From positions 744,001 to 808,000 of the forward strand of contig NC_026506.1 of assembly GCF_000182925.2 (NCBI RefSeq): DNA of 64,000 bases. Reading direction: 5' to 3'. The stretch is from Neurospora crassa OR74A. Taxonomy: Eukaryota > Ascomycota > Sordariomycetes > Sordariales > Sordariaceae. The translations under genes and the position numbers were made by a program. Below, one piece after another: positions 10,805 to 20,442 of the stretch (positions within the stretch are counted from its first letter, which is position 1; every line of letters starts with the position of its first letter). The notes under the pieces are model-generated. The model did no database searches and had not been told where the DNA came from. It worked only from the letters and a program-made list of their open reading frames with translations.

Positions 10805-12940
10805 CAATTGCGGCAGTTATGCAACCCTTTGCCTGATTCTTATGCAACTATCTCGCAGGTGAACTGGGGCGCTGTCGCCTTTTTGTGCACTTTCTTTTGA
10901 TTACTTGGCAATACCATTTGCACAAACTTGCCTACACCCGGCTTACTTCCCACCTTGATTTGTTTTTTTTTTCGCTTTTGTTTCCTTCCAACAAGCACAT
11001 CACCACAAACGGCCGGGAAAAAAAAAAGAGATTGTAGGTGCAACAGGTTTCAATGCAAGGCGTTTGTAACAAACAGTAACGACTGTTGACACGACACGAC
11101 TGAACTTCGGTGTCCGTGGTACCCGACATCCGAGGCAAATACGGGCATGGCGTGACCTGGGAGTCGCAAAGGGGGGAAGAAAAGGAAGAGAAGCCGAAAG
11201 AAAAATTTGCGAGTTCGGAAGGGAAACGAGTTTTTTTTTGGTGATTTTCCATGAAAATCGCTGGGGCCGGGCACACGTTATGAGTCATAAACGAGGCTCG
11301 TGGTCTGAAAACGCAATCTGACAGGGATGTGAGGCACTATCCACGGCAACGAGCCAATCCAGACCCGCCAAATTTTGACACAGGTACCGGTACAAGGCTC
11401 GACACGGCATCCGACAGGACTCGCAGCCTGATAAAACATGTCAAAGCGGGCGAAAGAGGGAGGGCGCGCTTACCTTTGGTGACGCTTACGAGGCTCGCTT
11501 TGTATCGCTTTTGTTTTGCCCGTGATGATCCCGTCCCTCCTGGCTTTGAATCTCGTTGCTTTAAAAAGCAGGCTTTTTGTTGTGTCGTGATCAAGTCCAA
11601 CGCGTGCAAATGCGTGCCGCGCCATCCCATCAATGACGAGAACTTTGCTCTGCCAACTGTGTTTGATTGCTCATGTCGCTGCACCACCTTTTTGCGTCCA
11701 TTTGAGGTGTGCCGGTAGCATGCCTGCGAGTCAGTCCTTTTCCCCTTTCTGTCTGCGCGCTGAACCTGGAACTGTGAATGCTGTTTTATGTCGGTGCTTT
11801 TGTAACTCCTGGTTTTGGGGATGTGGCGGAATGGTTTGGCAAAATTCGGTACCCGAAGCAAGAAAGCGAAACCCGGTCGGTTTCGCAGTCATCCGCTAAA
11901 CAGGCAGCAGAGTGTGCTGAAGTCCTGGCAGTGTCGGATGTGTTGCAGGCGAAGTTGCAAGCGCCATGTGGAAGTTGCGGTGACCAAATGTCGAGAAGCT
12001 ATTCAGCTGGATTGCGGTGCAGCAGTTGCGGTTGGTTAGATGAAGTCCACTGAAAGTAGCCGCCATGAGAAACGAAATCAAGAGCCGAGGAAGGGAGGCC
12101 TCGAAGCGGGAAGTTGGAAGTTGGTCCAGTTTGCGCCGAGGCCGATGCCATAAATCGATAATGGGCGGGAGATCGATGTGTGCTGAGCCAGTTGAGATCA
12201 TAGGTTGGTAATCAAGCGAGAGCAAGCCTACCTCTACCTACCTCCAGAGGTAGGTGAGCAACCGCCAATGCGTCGCTTCTCGCTGTTGTCGAAACAGAAC
12301 CGCCGAATGGAATGACCGCCCACCACAGGCCCGCGCAACGCCCAAAAGCACCGAGGAAGTGGCGACGCAAATTCCCGGACACAACACGAGGAAGTGTCGG
12401 CTGTGCACTAGATGTCGAATAGATGGATGGATGGATGATGATTGATTGAACAGCCATGATGATACGCCGGGATAGATGTGAGACCATCAGTTGATTGATG
12501 AAGCTGAAGGACAACATTCAAGGCATGATGCGTCCAAGCGCCCAAACCTAAGCCGAACGATAGAGTAGCAAAAAGGGAGAAAGAATCGTTTCCTGACCGG
12601 TTCGTTCCAAAAGAAAAGCGAGGAAGGAATAAAATGGTTTCAGAAGGTTGCTGTTGTGACGAAGAGTGTGTGGCGAGGGTTAACATATTACGACATGCTG
12701 GAGGCCGTTCCAGCCCAATACTTGGCTTGGCAACAGCAGGTTTGTCGGATTTGGGGTTGGTGGGGGAGGGGAAGGATGAGAAAGGGCGCTCTGGCTGCTG
12801 AACAGGGAGTGGAGAGCAGGAGCCAGGAGAGAGGACAGGGTCAGACAGAAGTACCGGTACATCGAGGAAGCCTGCATGTCTGGGTGGCTCAGGAGGCGGC
12901 AGGACGGGGTGAGGGAGCATGAGCGAACAGGCAAGAGAGA
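10805..12940. other. Gene-free region upstream of the TBP promoter
   Basis: No convincing gene on either strand. Open frames up to about 170 codons (for example minus strand 11337-11861) have no recognisable domain, show Cys/Arg-rich out-of-frame composition, and overlap open frames in other phases. An 8-bp inverted repeat CCTACCTC-CA-GAGGTAGG lies at 12237-12254. Confidence 0.5.
12237..12254. promoter_or_regulatory. GAGGTA inverted repeat
   Basis: Perfect 8-bp arms (CCTACCTC and GAGGTAGG) around CA. The same half-site forms palindromes at 20081-20109 and 20267-20285. It could be a protein-binding site or a family of short dispersed repeats; the sequence does not decide. Confidence 0.35.
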
Positions 12941-13089
12941 TAAAAAGGGCCAATAAAGGCAGCTGATTGGCCGCATCCGGCTCACAGTGCGGCGCACCAA
13001 AAAGATAACGACCAGGGGACCCGCCGCCACAAGATTAGCGTGGGTGCCTTAGGCGACATAGCGTAGACTGGGCCGAAAATTATAAGTAG
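12941..13089 (+). promoter_or_regulatory. Probable TBP gene promoter (CCAAT pair, TATA-like element)
   Basis: A CCAAT box at 12950-12954 and an inverted one (ATTGG) at 12966-12970 precede a TATA-like TATAAGTAG at 13081-13089. From about 13100 the plus strand becomes pyrimidine-rich (CCACCACAACCACC near 13197, CT repeats near 13418) as fungal leaders do. Transcription is inferred to start about 13105-13120. No start-site data are available here. Confidence 0.4.
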
Positions 13090-13099
13090 TGGGCGCTCC

Positions 13100-14434
13100 C
13101 TCCAACCCATTGTTTCGAGAGTCTCGCGCGGAAGTCCCGACCGGCCCTACGTATCCGATACCTGCGTGCGGCCTCGATTTTCTTTTCATTTTCCCCACCA
13201 CCACAACCACCACACCCCTCATCTCCAAATCCACTTCCATCCAGAGAAGCTCAGCCCCGTCCGCATACACGCATCACACGCATCGTCGTCGTCGCTGTTG
13301 TCACGGGTATCCAGAAAGAAGAAGAAGAAGAAGAAGAAGAAGCAGAAGATCCAACGAAGCACAACCAGCACAGCATCATCCTGCTGTCGTGCGTTCAACG
13401 TTTTACTCTCAATCATCTCTCTCTCTCTCTACCATCCGCCGTCACCGTCACTGCGTTGTGTGGGCGCATCTCTCTCATTTAGGTTTAGGGGTTAATCACA
13501 GTCAGTCGGCCGTCAGACAGGAGATCCGATCCTCTTCCGGACAAAGGAAACACATAACCGTCGCCCTTTGCCTGCAAAAGAATCCGACCTCCTCCGTCCG
13601 CCGTCGACCTACTTCGTTTTAGGCGTCGAGGATAATAGAAGATTCAGTTCGTTGCACAGGCCACAGTGCATCGCTTTACCATCTCATCATCATCTTGCCT
13701 TAGCTGTCCCGGTTACGGTCATCCATTGCCGTGAGCTGTTCCAGAGTGAACTACCTGCGTTCCGACGTAACAAAGGGAAGCCATCAGTCACTTCGACATT
13801 CGTCCACTGCCGCCTACCGTCAGGTCGTCAACGCATCACCGTCGAACCACCGCGACACATATCCAATCCTCTTGACGCATCGTCGATTGCAAGAGGTGCC
13901 TACCAAGAGTGCTTGTCAGGAAAGGAACAGAAGTGTTGGGGGAGACATTAACTTGTTCATCTCCCGCATTTGGTAAGCTCTTCTTAGCTCTCGCTCTCCT
14001 GCCCGTCCCGTCCTTTGCGTCCACACCTTGCCTTTTTTGCACTGGGTTGAGTCGAGGTTCAGTTGAGCCTTGGTGGCAACTATTTCATCCCATCCCATCC
14101 CATGCCATTGCATTGTCCATTTGGTGGTGAATAGGTGGGAGGTGCTATTTCACCACGGTTGCCCCACTATCCAGTGACAAACCGGCCCCTCGAGCCCCCC
14201 GCCCACATATAAAATAACCATTTCTCGCGCCGTTGGAACTTTTCCCCCAAACAACCACAAACTTGCACTTGGCTTTTACACAAACCAGCCTCTGCACATC
14301 TGCGCAATCTTGCACCGCACTTTCGCTCATTTACCAACTTTTTTGTTACGGTAATTCTAATACAGCGCTGGTCGCAGATCTGTTCGAGAACGCAGAAATC
14401 CAAGTCTCAGACTCGCGCTCAGATTTGATTCAAG
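13100..14434 (+). other. Putative 1.3-kb 5' leader of the TBP mRNA
   Basis: Pyrimidine-rich sequence with a GAA repeat near 13316-13342 and CT repeats near 13418. A GTAAGC donor-like site at 13975 suggests a leader intron. One clear upstream frame of 10 codons begins at ATG 14102 and stops at 14134, 300 bases before the TBP start. Open frames of 100 or more codons here carry no recognisable domain. The leader itself is inferred from the promoter-like motifs upstream. Confidence 0.35.
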
Positions 14435-15403
14435 ATGGATGCTATCCAGACCCACCCGTCCAACGCCGCTCAGGCGAAGGCTTTCACTGCGCCCGGTTCC
14501 CTGTCCTTCCCCGGTGCGGCCGGCGAGCTCACGCCGCCCACGTCCACCGCGAACAGCGACAAGAGCGCCGCGGTCAATGGAGCTATCGGTGCGCAGGCCG
14601 CCAACGGCAATGGGGTGACACCCGCAACCCCCGCGGCTACGCCCGCAGCGAACCAGGGTCCCACCAGTGGCATGACCCCTACTCTACAGTAGGAAGACCT
14701 TGGCTTTTCTTTTTTCCCTCAAGGGGCTGTGGGCTGACCCAAACAGGAACATCGTCGCGACGGTCAACCTCGATTGTCGTCTTGATCTGAAGACGATTGC
14801 CCTGCATGCGAGAAACGCCGAGGTACGTGACGGGTTGGATTGCGGGGTCCCTTGAACTTGTCTGTCTTGGCCATGGTTGTCTAACAGCCGCAAACAGTAT
14901 AACCCCAAGCGTTTTGCTGCGGTTATCATGCGTATCCGTGAGCCCAAGACCACTGCCTTGATCTTCGCCAGCGGTAAGATGGTTGTCACCGGTGCCAAGT
15001 CCGAAGATGACTCGAAGCTTGCGTCGCGCAAGTACGCTCGTATCATCCAGAAGCTCGGTTTCAACGCCAAGTTCACGGACTTCAAGATTCAGAACATTGT
15101 CGGTTCTTGCGACATCAAGTTCCCCATCCGTCTCGAGGGTCTTGCTTCCAAGCATCACAACTTCAGCTCATACGAGCCCGAGTTGTTCCCTGGTCTCATC
15201 TACCGCATGATCAAGCCCAAGATTGTGCTTTTGATCTTCGTCAGCGGAAAAATCGTCCTTACCGGCGCGAAAGTGCGTGAGGAGATCTACCAGGCCTTCG
15301 AGATGATCTACCCTGTGCTTCAAGGTTCGTTATCATATGTCTCTCATTTTCTGCTGTGTTCATTGTCACTAACTGTTTTTCTCCAGACTTCCGCAAGGTC
15401 TAA
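14435..15403 (+). CDS. tbp: TATA-binding protein (TBP, Spt15)
   Basis: Four exons, 14435-14688, 14747-14822, 14898-15324 and 15387-15403, encode 257 residues. TBP nucleates pre-initiation complexes for all three nuclear RNA polymerases. The first 80 residues are a variable Ala/Pro/Thr-rich tail. The conserved core starts at [19 protein letters not shown] and shows the two pseudo-repeats of the saddle: [21 protein letters not shown] and [20 protein letters not shown], each with its DNA-contacting phenylalanine. The last exon codes only for the final residues FRKV, the end expected for TBP. Without splicing each exon soon meets a stop, which confirms the introns. The start ATG is the first in frame and lies next to a long pyrimidine-rich leader. 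Confidence 0.97.
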
Positions 15404-16471
15404 AGAGTCTTTTCGAAGTTCGCACATAGTGATCATCGTCATGCCGCCGCGTGCAGCAGCACAACACCTCTCACACAACATGTCGACAACTGTAATTATA
15501 CCCACAAAAACACCTATCATGATTTCACGACGAATCTCACCCATACCCAAAAACCGAAAATCACTTTCTTGCGACTCGCGGTTTGCGTCTACTACGACCA
15601 TCAAGCGGAGTACGGCGCTAGAGTCGACAGGGAGAACCATTGTATCAATGTCCTGTCCATTTTCTTGCGGTTACGTCATCATTTTATTTTCTTCAGCAGC
15701 ATTGCAGCGGCGTTCAGGTTCGACAAAGAAGGAAGAAAGAGCGGTATTCTTGCTACGTTATTTCAAGTCGGGGCGGTCATTTCCCTCTCGGCGATTCATA
15801 AAACAGCCATAGAGCAGATCGCGCGTTGGGGGGAGAAAAGGAGAGTGGTCAATTGTAGTGTTGACTGGCGACACAAATGACACAAATACCACGCGCTAGC
15901 GGGTTGATGTTGTCGGCGGCAATGTTGCGCAGGTCGATTGCCGTTCACATCCCTTTTTTTTTTCCATCACATCTTCTCCTCACATACCCACTTCTAATGG
16001 CAGATGAGGGACCTAACCTGGGGAATGAAGGAAACAGGGGGTCACTGCGAAAGATGAAGGAGAAGGAGGTTGGCTTTCTGCGGGTTGACGTTTGAGTTGG
16101 TCACCTGAAGAAAAACATTAAAATAACCACTACCGATACCCGAGATCAAGTCTGGCATGACAAAAAATATCAGCCGACAGGTCCAAAGGGGTCGCAGTAG
16201 GAACAAAAACTCTGGCGGGTGGGAGTTATTCTCACTTGCGCAACCATCCCGCTACATAGGGAGAGGTGCAACTTTGCTTGGCATTTATGACGACGCAGTG
16301 TGTGTTGCGTTCGTTTTGTTTCGTGGGTTAACGTACCAATCCACTGCAATGCCAACATTTATTTCAATGTCTTGTCCTCATGCAAATTTTCCGTGTTGTG
16401 TGTCGTGATGTAGCGTTTTGCTTACCTGCATGTGAACATTTCTTTGCCCCTCCGTAGTTGGTGTGCCCCTC
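15404..16471. other. Convergent 3' flanks of TBP and the FAD oxidase
   Basis: No gene is supported. This is the shared 3' region of a plus-strand and a minus-strand gene. Short open frames (about 100 codons) have no recognisable features. A T-rich run lies near 15955. Confidence 0.55.
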
Positions 16472-17980
16472 TTAGTTGAGTACAGCCGATGTCCTTTCCA
16501 ACTCCGTAGACAAGATCAGTCCTGGGACTCCGCCACGGCTACCATCCTCCGTGATCACGGTCTTGATGGCAGCATCGCTAGCGGGATACCTCCAGTTCCA
16601 CTTGCCCACGAACTCTGGCGGACACTGACCGGCGATGACATCGGCAATCTTCTCGCCAATGACCGGCAGGAACTTGAACGCATGCCCACTATCGCCCGTA
16701 GCCACAAACAGGCCCTTGTATTTGGGGTGGTAGTCGACGATGAAGTCCGCCGTCGGGGTATCCGAATACCAGCAAATGCGAGTCTTGCTAAAGGGTCGGT
16801 CGCGGAGCGAGGGGAGGGGTACCATCTCATGTAAAGCGCGGCGGAGGTCATCGGCGCCTTCGGTGGGAATTTGCAGCGTTGGGTCTGTGAGGGTGGTCAA
16901 AGGAAGAGACACAGCCGCTGCCGGTGTGGTGACGAAAGACGCGAGCGGTGGGACGGACAAGGTCGTGGGATTCAGGTAGCCGTAGGCATGCCGGGCGACC
17001 TTGAGAACGCCGTTCCTGGGTGGGATGACGAAGAGGCCTGTGGAGAGGTTGAGGATGACGGGCATGTGGGCCAGCTGAGCCTCTTCCTCGGGCGTGAGGT
17101 CAATGTAACCGAGCACTTGGCCAGTGGCGATGGCTTGTCCTGTCAGGTCGACGAGACGGCCGGTCCAGGCACCAGCGGAAACCATGACGAGGTCGGCGGA
17201 GAGGACGCGGCCGTCTGAAAGTCGGGCGCCGGTAACGGTGTTACCAGACACTTCAAGATTGGTCACTTCGCCGGCGACAAAGTTGATACGGCCCTCAGCT
17301 CTGACGCGCTTGTAGAGCCAGGCCATGGAGGCACCGGCGTTGGCCCAGCCGGACAGACCGTTGATGTAGCCCCAGGAGCCGGAGGAGCCGCCGGTGCCCA
17401 GGGCTGCCTTGATGGCGTCGGTGTTGGGGCACTCCTTGATTCGGGCGGCAAGCTCGGGGTCACTGGAGGCGAGCGAGAGCACGTTGGCCCAGCTAAAGCG
17501 GGCGTAGTCCATGCCTGTAAGCTTGGACTTGTCGATGACGCTGGTGCCAGGTGCCACTGGTGTTCCCGGTGGAGGAGCTGGTCCGTCAGCGACCACGAGC
17601 AGGCCACTCTCGGAGTAACGTCCTTCTGACCCGAGGTCATCGGGGTGGGTTTGTTGACGCCATTGAAGCTGAGCTTCGGCGGCTAGGGCAGCGTAGGCAG
17701 CATCGGGATAGTCGGCTCTGATGATGCGGCTGGTGTCGACACTGGCAGCGTCGGGAGCGGGGAAGACGTCTGGGTTAGACGGGTCGGCCCTGTCTACGAC
17801 GGTGATGGTGGTGTTGACGAAGTCATGACGGCGAGAAAGGGCATAGGCGGTGGTCAAGCCAAAGACGCCAGAGCCGATGATGAGAATGGAAGAAGGAGGA
17901 GAAAGAGGAGAGGAAGCGGATGACGACTGCTGGGGTTTAGGAGGAGGAAGAGAAGAGGAAGGAGCTGAGGGAGTCGCCAT
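16472..17980 (-). CDS. FAD-dependent amine oxidase (sarcosine/fructosyl-amino-acid/pipecolate oxidase type)
   Basis: A single exon of 502 residues, oriented leftward. The protein has a DAO-type fold: dinucleotide motif LIIGSGVFGLTTAYALSRR near residue 37, an arginine-containing active-site strand (DTSRIIRADYPDAAYAALA), and a C-terminal block CWYSDTPTADFIVDYHP whose cysteine aligns with the covalent FAD site of monomeric sarcosine oxidases. VATGDSGHAFKFLPVIGEK completes the flavin pocket. Fungal relatives oxidise glycated amino acids, saccharopine or pipecolate; the substrate cannot be told here. The end (SAVLN) is not a peroxisomal SKL-type signal, although many relatives carry one. The frame stays open to 18256, but that part includes a GT microsatellite and looks like a leader, so I start at MATPSAP. 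A Pro/Ser-rich stretch precedes the FAD motif. Confidence 0.88.
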   Translation of the reverse strand: MATPSAPSSSLPPPKPQQSSSASSPLSPPSSILIIGSGVFGLTTAYALSRRHDFVNTTITVVDRADPSNPDVFPAPDAASVDTSRIIRADYPDAAYAALAAEAQLQWRQQTHPDDLGSEGRYSESGLLVVADGPAPPPGTPVAPGTSVIDKSKLTGMDYARFSWANVLSLASSDPELAARIKECPNTDAIKAALGTGGSSGSWGYINGLSGWANAGASMAWLYKRVRAEGRINFVAGEVTNLEVSGNTVTGARLSDGRVLSADLVMVSAGAWTGRLVDLTGQAIATGQVLGYIDLTPEEEAQLAHMPVILNLSTGLFVIPPRNGVLKVARHAYGYLNPTTLSVPPLASFVTTPAAAVSLPLTTLTDPTLQIPTEGADDLRRALHEMVPLPSLRDRPFSKTRICWYSDTPTADFIVDYHPKYKGLFVATGDSGHAFKFLPVIGEKIADVIAGQCPPEFVGKWNWRYPASDAAIKTVITEDGSRGGVPGLILSTELERTSAVLN

Positions 17981-19259
17981 CGGGAAATGAAGGAGAACAA
18001 GGTTCGACTTGGCAAGAATGGAGCGGCAGGGGACGTCAGAGGACGAAAGGATCAACAAAAGGACCGTGCCAGCTGAGGGGGTCTGAGTGGTCTGAGGTAA
18101 GTAGAGGTAGGTAGGGTTGCGCAATGCTCGCGCCTGTCGGGTTTGTGGGTGTGTGTGTGTGCGTATGTGTGTCTGCTGCTGTGTGCCCTGAGTCAGTGCA
18201 GTGTGTGGAAGTGGTTGGCCGTGTGCTGGCACGCTCAGTCTTTGTTGCCGGTCCAAGACTGTGCAGAAAGAGCAAGAATGTGATGTTTCACATCAGGGGG
18301 TAGAAGAGAAAAGAACCAGGGAATTATTTGAAACCTGCAGATAACGGAAGAAAAAGGAGCGGCATTTTTAGGAAATCCATCAATCCATCAGTGAGACCGT
18401 TAGACTACACTAGTAGCCCAAGAGCCGGAAAAGGAGGCAACCTAGAGGATGAAAGGAACACTAGACTAGGGTGGAGCGATAACAAGCGCCGGCGTGTGTT
18501 GAGTTGGGAAGTCGAGGGGATCAGCCACTCGAGCGAGTGAAAGCATACGATTTTGGAACTGAGGAGAAAGGGTCCAGTTTCTAGGGGATATGACCGCATG
18601 GCGGGCGCGGAGCATTGCAGTGACCATATCAAAGAAAGGGCGCTGCAACTCCAGAGAGGTGGAGTCTTCTTTGATGAAACGAAGGAACCTCAGTGGTTGA
18701 GGGAAACGCGGGGAAGACAAGCAGCTTGTGACAATTCGCAGACGACGAAGGAAGGGCCACTTGATGTTGGTTCTGGCAAGTTCCAGTGTCGTGAAAGAGG
18801 AGAGAAGTCGGTGAAAGAAAGAGAGGAGAGAGCGACAAACAGAGCAAATGGAAAGACTCGTAGTTGAAGTGGAAGTCGGAAGACGGAAGATTATTATTTG
18901 ATGTTGAATTGCAAGAGGACAGCCCCAAGAAAGACATACGATGGCGGAGATGCCGTAAGGCCCTGATCGGCATCGTGCACACTCGGGGCGTGCAGAGGGT
19001 TTTCAATAAATTTAGGTGGTTTGGTTACAATGCAAATGGATAACCTCTTCTTTTATTACAGCCGCCTTCCCTTTTTCGTCGACGCCCGGGCCTTTTTTCG
19101 TCTCTGCACGCGAGGTTGCCAAGACACGATGTATCTTTTTCTCCACCATATCCACCTATAGGCCAAGCACCAATAGAAATTAGAATTTCGTCTGCATGCG
19201 CACCCTTATTGATGGTTTTTTGGTATTTTCAACAATGGTCCTCAGACCAGTATTTTTGA

Positions 19260-19300
19260 GCTCGTGCAGAACACCTCGTGCAGACACCTCGTGCAGACGA
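19260..19300 (+). repeat. Three-copy 13-14-base tandem repeat
   Basis: The unit CTCGTGCAGA(A)CAC is repeated three times with single-base differences. It lies in noncoding DNA between two genes. Confidence 0.6.
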
Positions 19301-20080
19301 CGATACTTTCTCTTCGCCCCACCCAGAACTCCACACCTCCCAAGTACCCAACACCGCCTGCACGCCCCAAGTGTGCAGGATACCGATCAGGGCCTAAGCT
19401 GAGCACTGGCCAGGTCTCTTTTTGGGAATCCCTTGCTTGCTGCACTCGCTGCAGGGCATCGACAAGCATTGCTGACGACTCTGCCACTCCGGCACGCCGG
19501 CGCCGATATTCGAATTGGTTGCCGGTGTTGCCAGCTGCTTGGATCAATTCGAGCATGAGAAAGTGCGAAAGAATAGTAGTTGGATAGGTAGAGGTATTGA
19601 CCAAATGGCCAGAGAGGGAAACTGTCCCCGGTCGTGCATCACGACTCTGCAATTTGTGTGATCATCAGATCACGAGACGGCGGGTGGTGGCAGGCATCGT
19701 GAGGAGTCGACATAAATCAGTACGAGTCCAATCATGATGTTCTGGTCAATAAACGACCTCGGAGTTCATCATCTGGCAAGCTGTGTTGACAGTTGCCCAT
19801 TTAATGTTATCCACTTGGCAATTCGAAGCCAGATGCCCCCAGAGCTCTGTTCGAAAAGTTCAAGTTATTGTTGTTGTCCGCTTTCGCACAATGTCCGCAG
19901 CCGAGTAACAGGTCGCACCATCTTCAGAGGTTCTGAATCCAGTGTGAGGACCTTTTGGTTTTAAGTGGCCGGTCGAGCCGCAAAGTTTACACTAGAATGA
20001 AACAGACGACGAGAGGACATTCCAGTTTGGAACACAAATTTCGACAAGTTCAAAGGTTGAAGATCAACTGCTACTTACAT

Positions 20081-20109
20081 AGAGGTACTCTCGATACTTA
20101 GGTACCTCT
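20081..20109. promoter_or_regulatory. Inverted repeat AGAGGTAC...GTACCTCT
   Basis: Arms 20081-20088 and 20102-20109 pair perfectly over 8 bases with a 13-base spacer. It lies about 340 bases upstream of the U2SURP-like start codon. Confidence 0.4.
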
Positions 20110-20266
20110 ACGGTAACGACTGTGAAAAGAGAGCTTGTAAGATACACGTACAATGTCTCCAACTAGGCGGTTGTTCCTTACGTTCCTGTAATATTACATG
20201 GCCCTACCATTCGAGTCCCCCCACGGGTCACCCGCAGCTAGGTACGTACGGGCCTAGCGCCCTCGC

Positions 20267-20285
20267 CTAGAGGTAGTACCTCTAG
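20267..20285. promoter_or_regulatory. 19-base palindrome CTAGAGGTA-G-TACCTCTAG
   Basis: Nine-base arms around a single G, 158 bases before the ATG at 20443. It shares the GAGGTA half-site with the repeats at 20081 and 12237. It could be an operator of the splicing-factor gene or one of a dispersed family. Confidence 0.4.
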
Positions 20286-20442
20286 TAGCGTACTATCACA
20301 ACGGGGAGAGCCACTCTGCGGTGCGTCGCGCTTTCGTCGCTCCACGTCCCGTCCCCAGTCGCATCAGGCATCAGCACCTTGCTGACCACGAAAAGCCAGC
20401 ACCGTGATTATTCGTCGCAGCCAGCCATGCCCAATCGATAAC

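Larger units (their letters stand above)
17981..20442. other. Divergent promoter region between the FAD oxidase and U2SURP
   Basis: No gene is supported. It holds a GT/TG microsatellite around 18148-18172, three tandem copies of a 13-14-base unit (CTCGTGCAGA...CAC) at about 19260-19300, and GAGGTA palindromes at 20081-20109 and 20267-20285 close to the splicing-factor start. Confidence 0.55.

Noticed and set aside
11337-11861. Minus-strand frame of 174 codons in the gene desert
   Set aside because: Overlaps a plus-strand frame of similar length; neither shows a domain or start context.
17981-18256. Longer N-terminus for the FAD oxidase
   Set aside because: The extra 92 codons include a GT microsatellite and odd composition; the ATG at 17980 gives a family-sized protein.
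20404-20442. Upstream start for the U2SURP-like protein
   Set aside because: The frame begins with GTG; the first ATG is at 20443.
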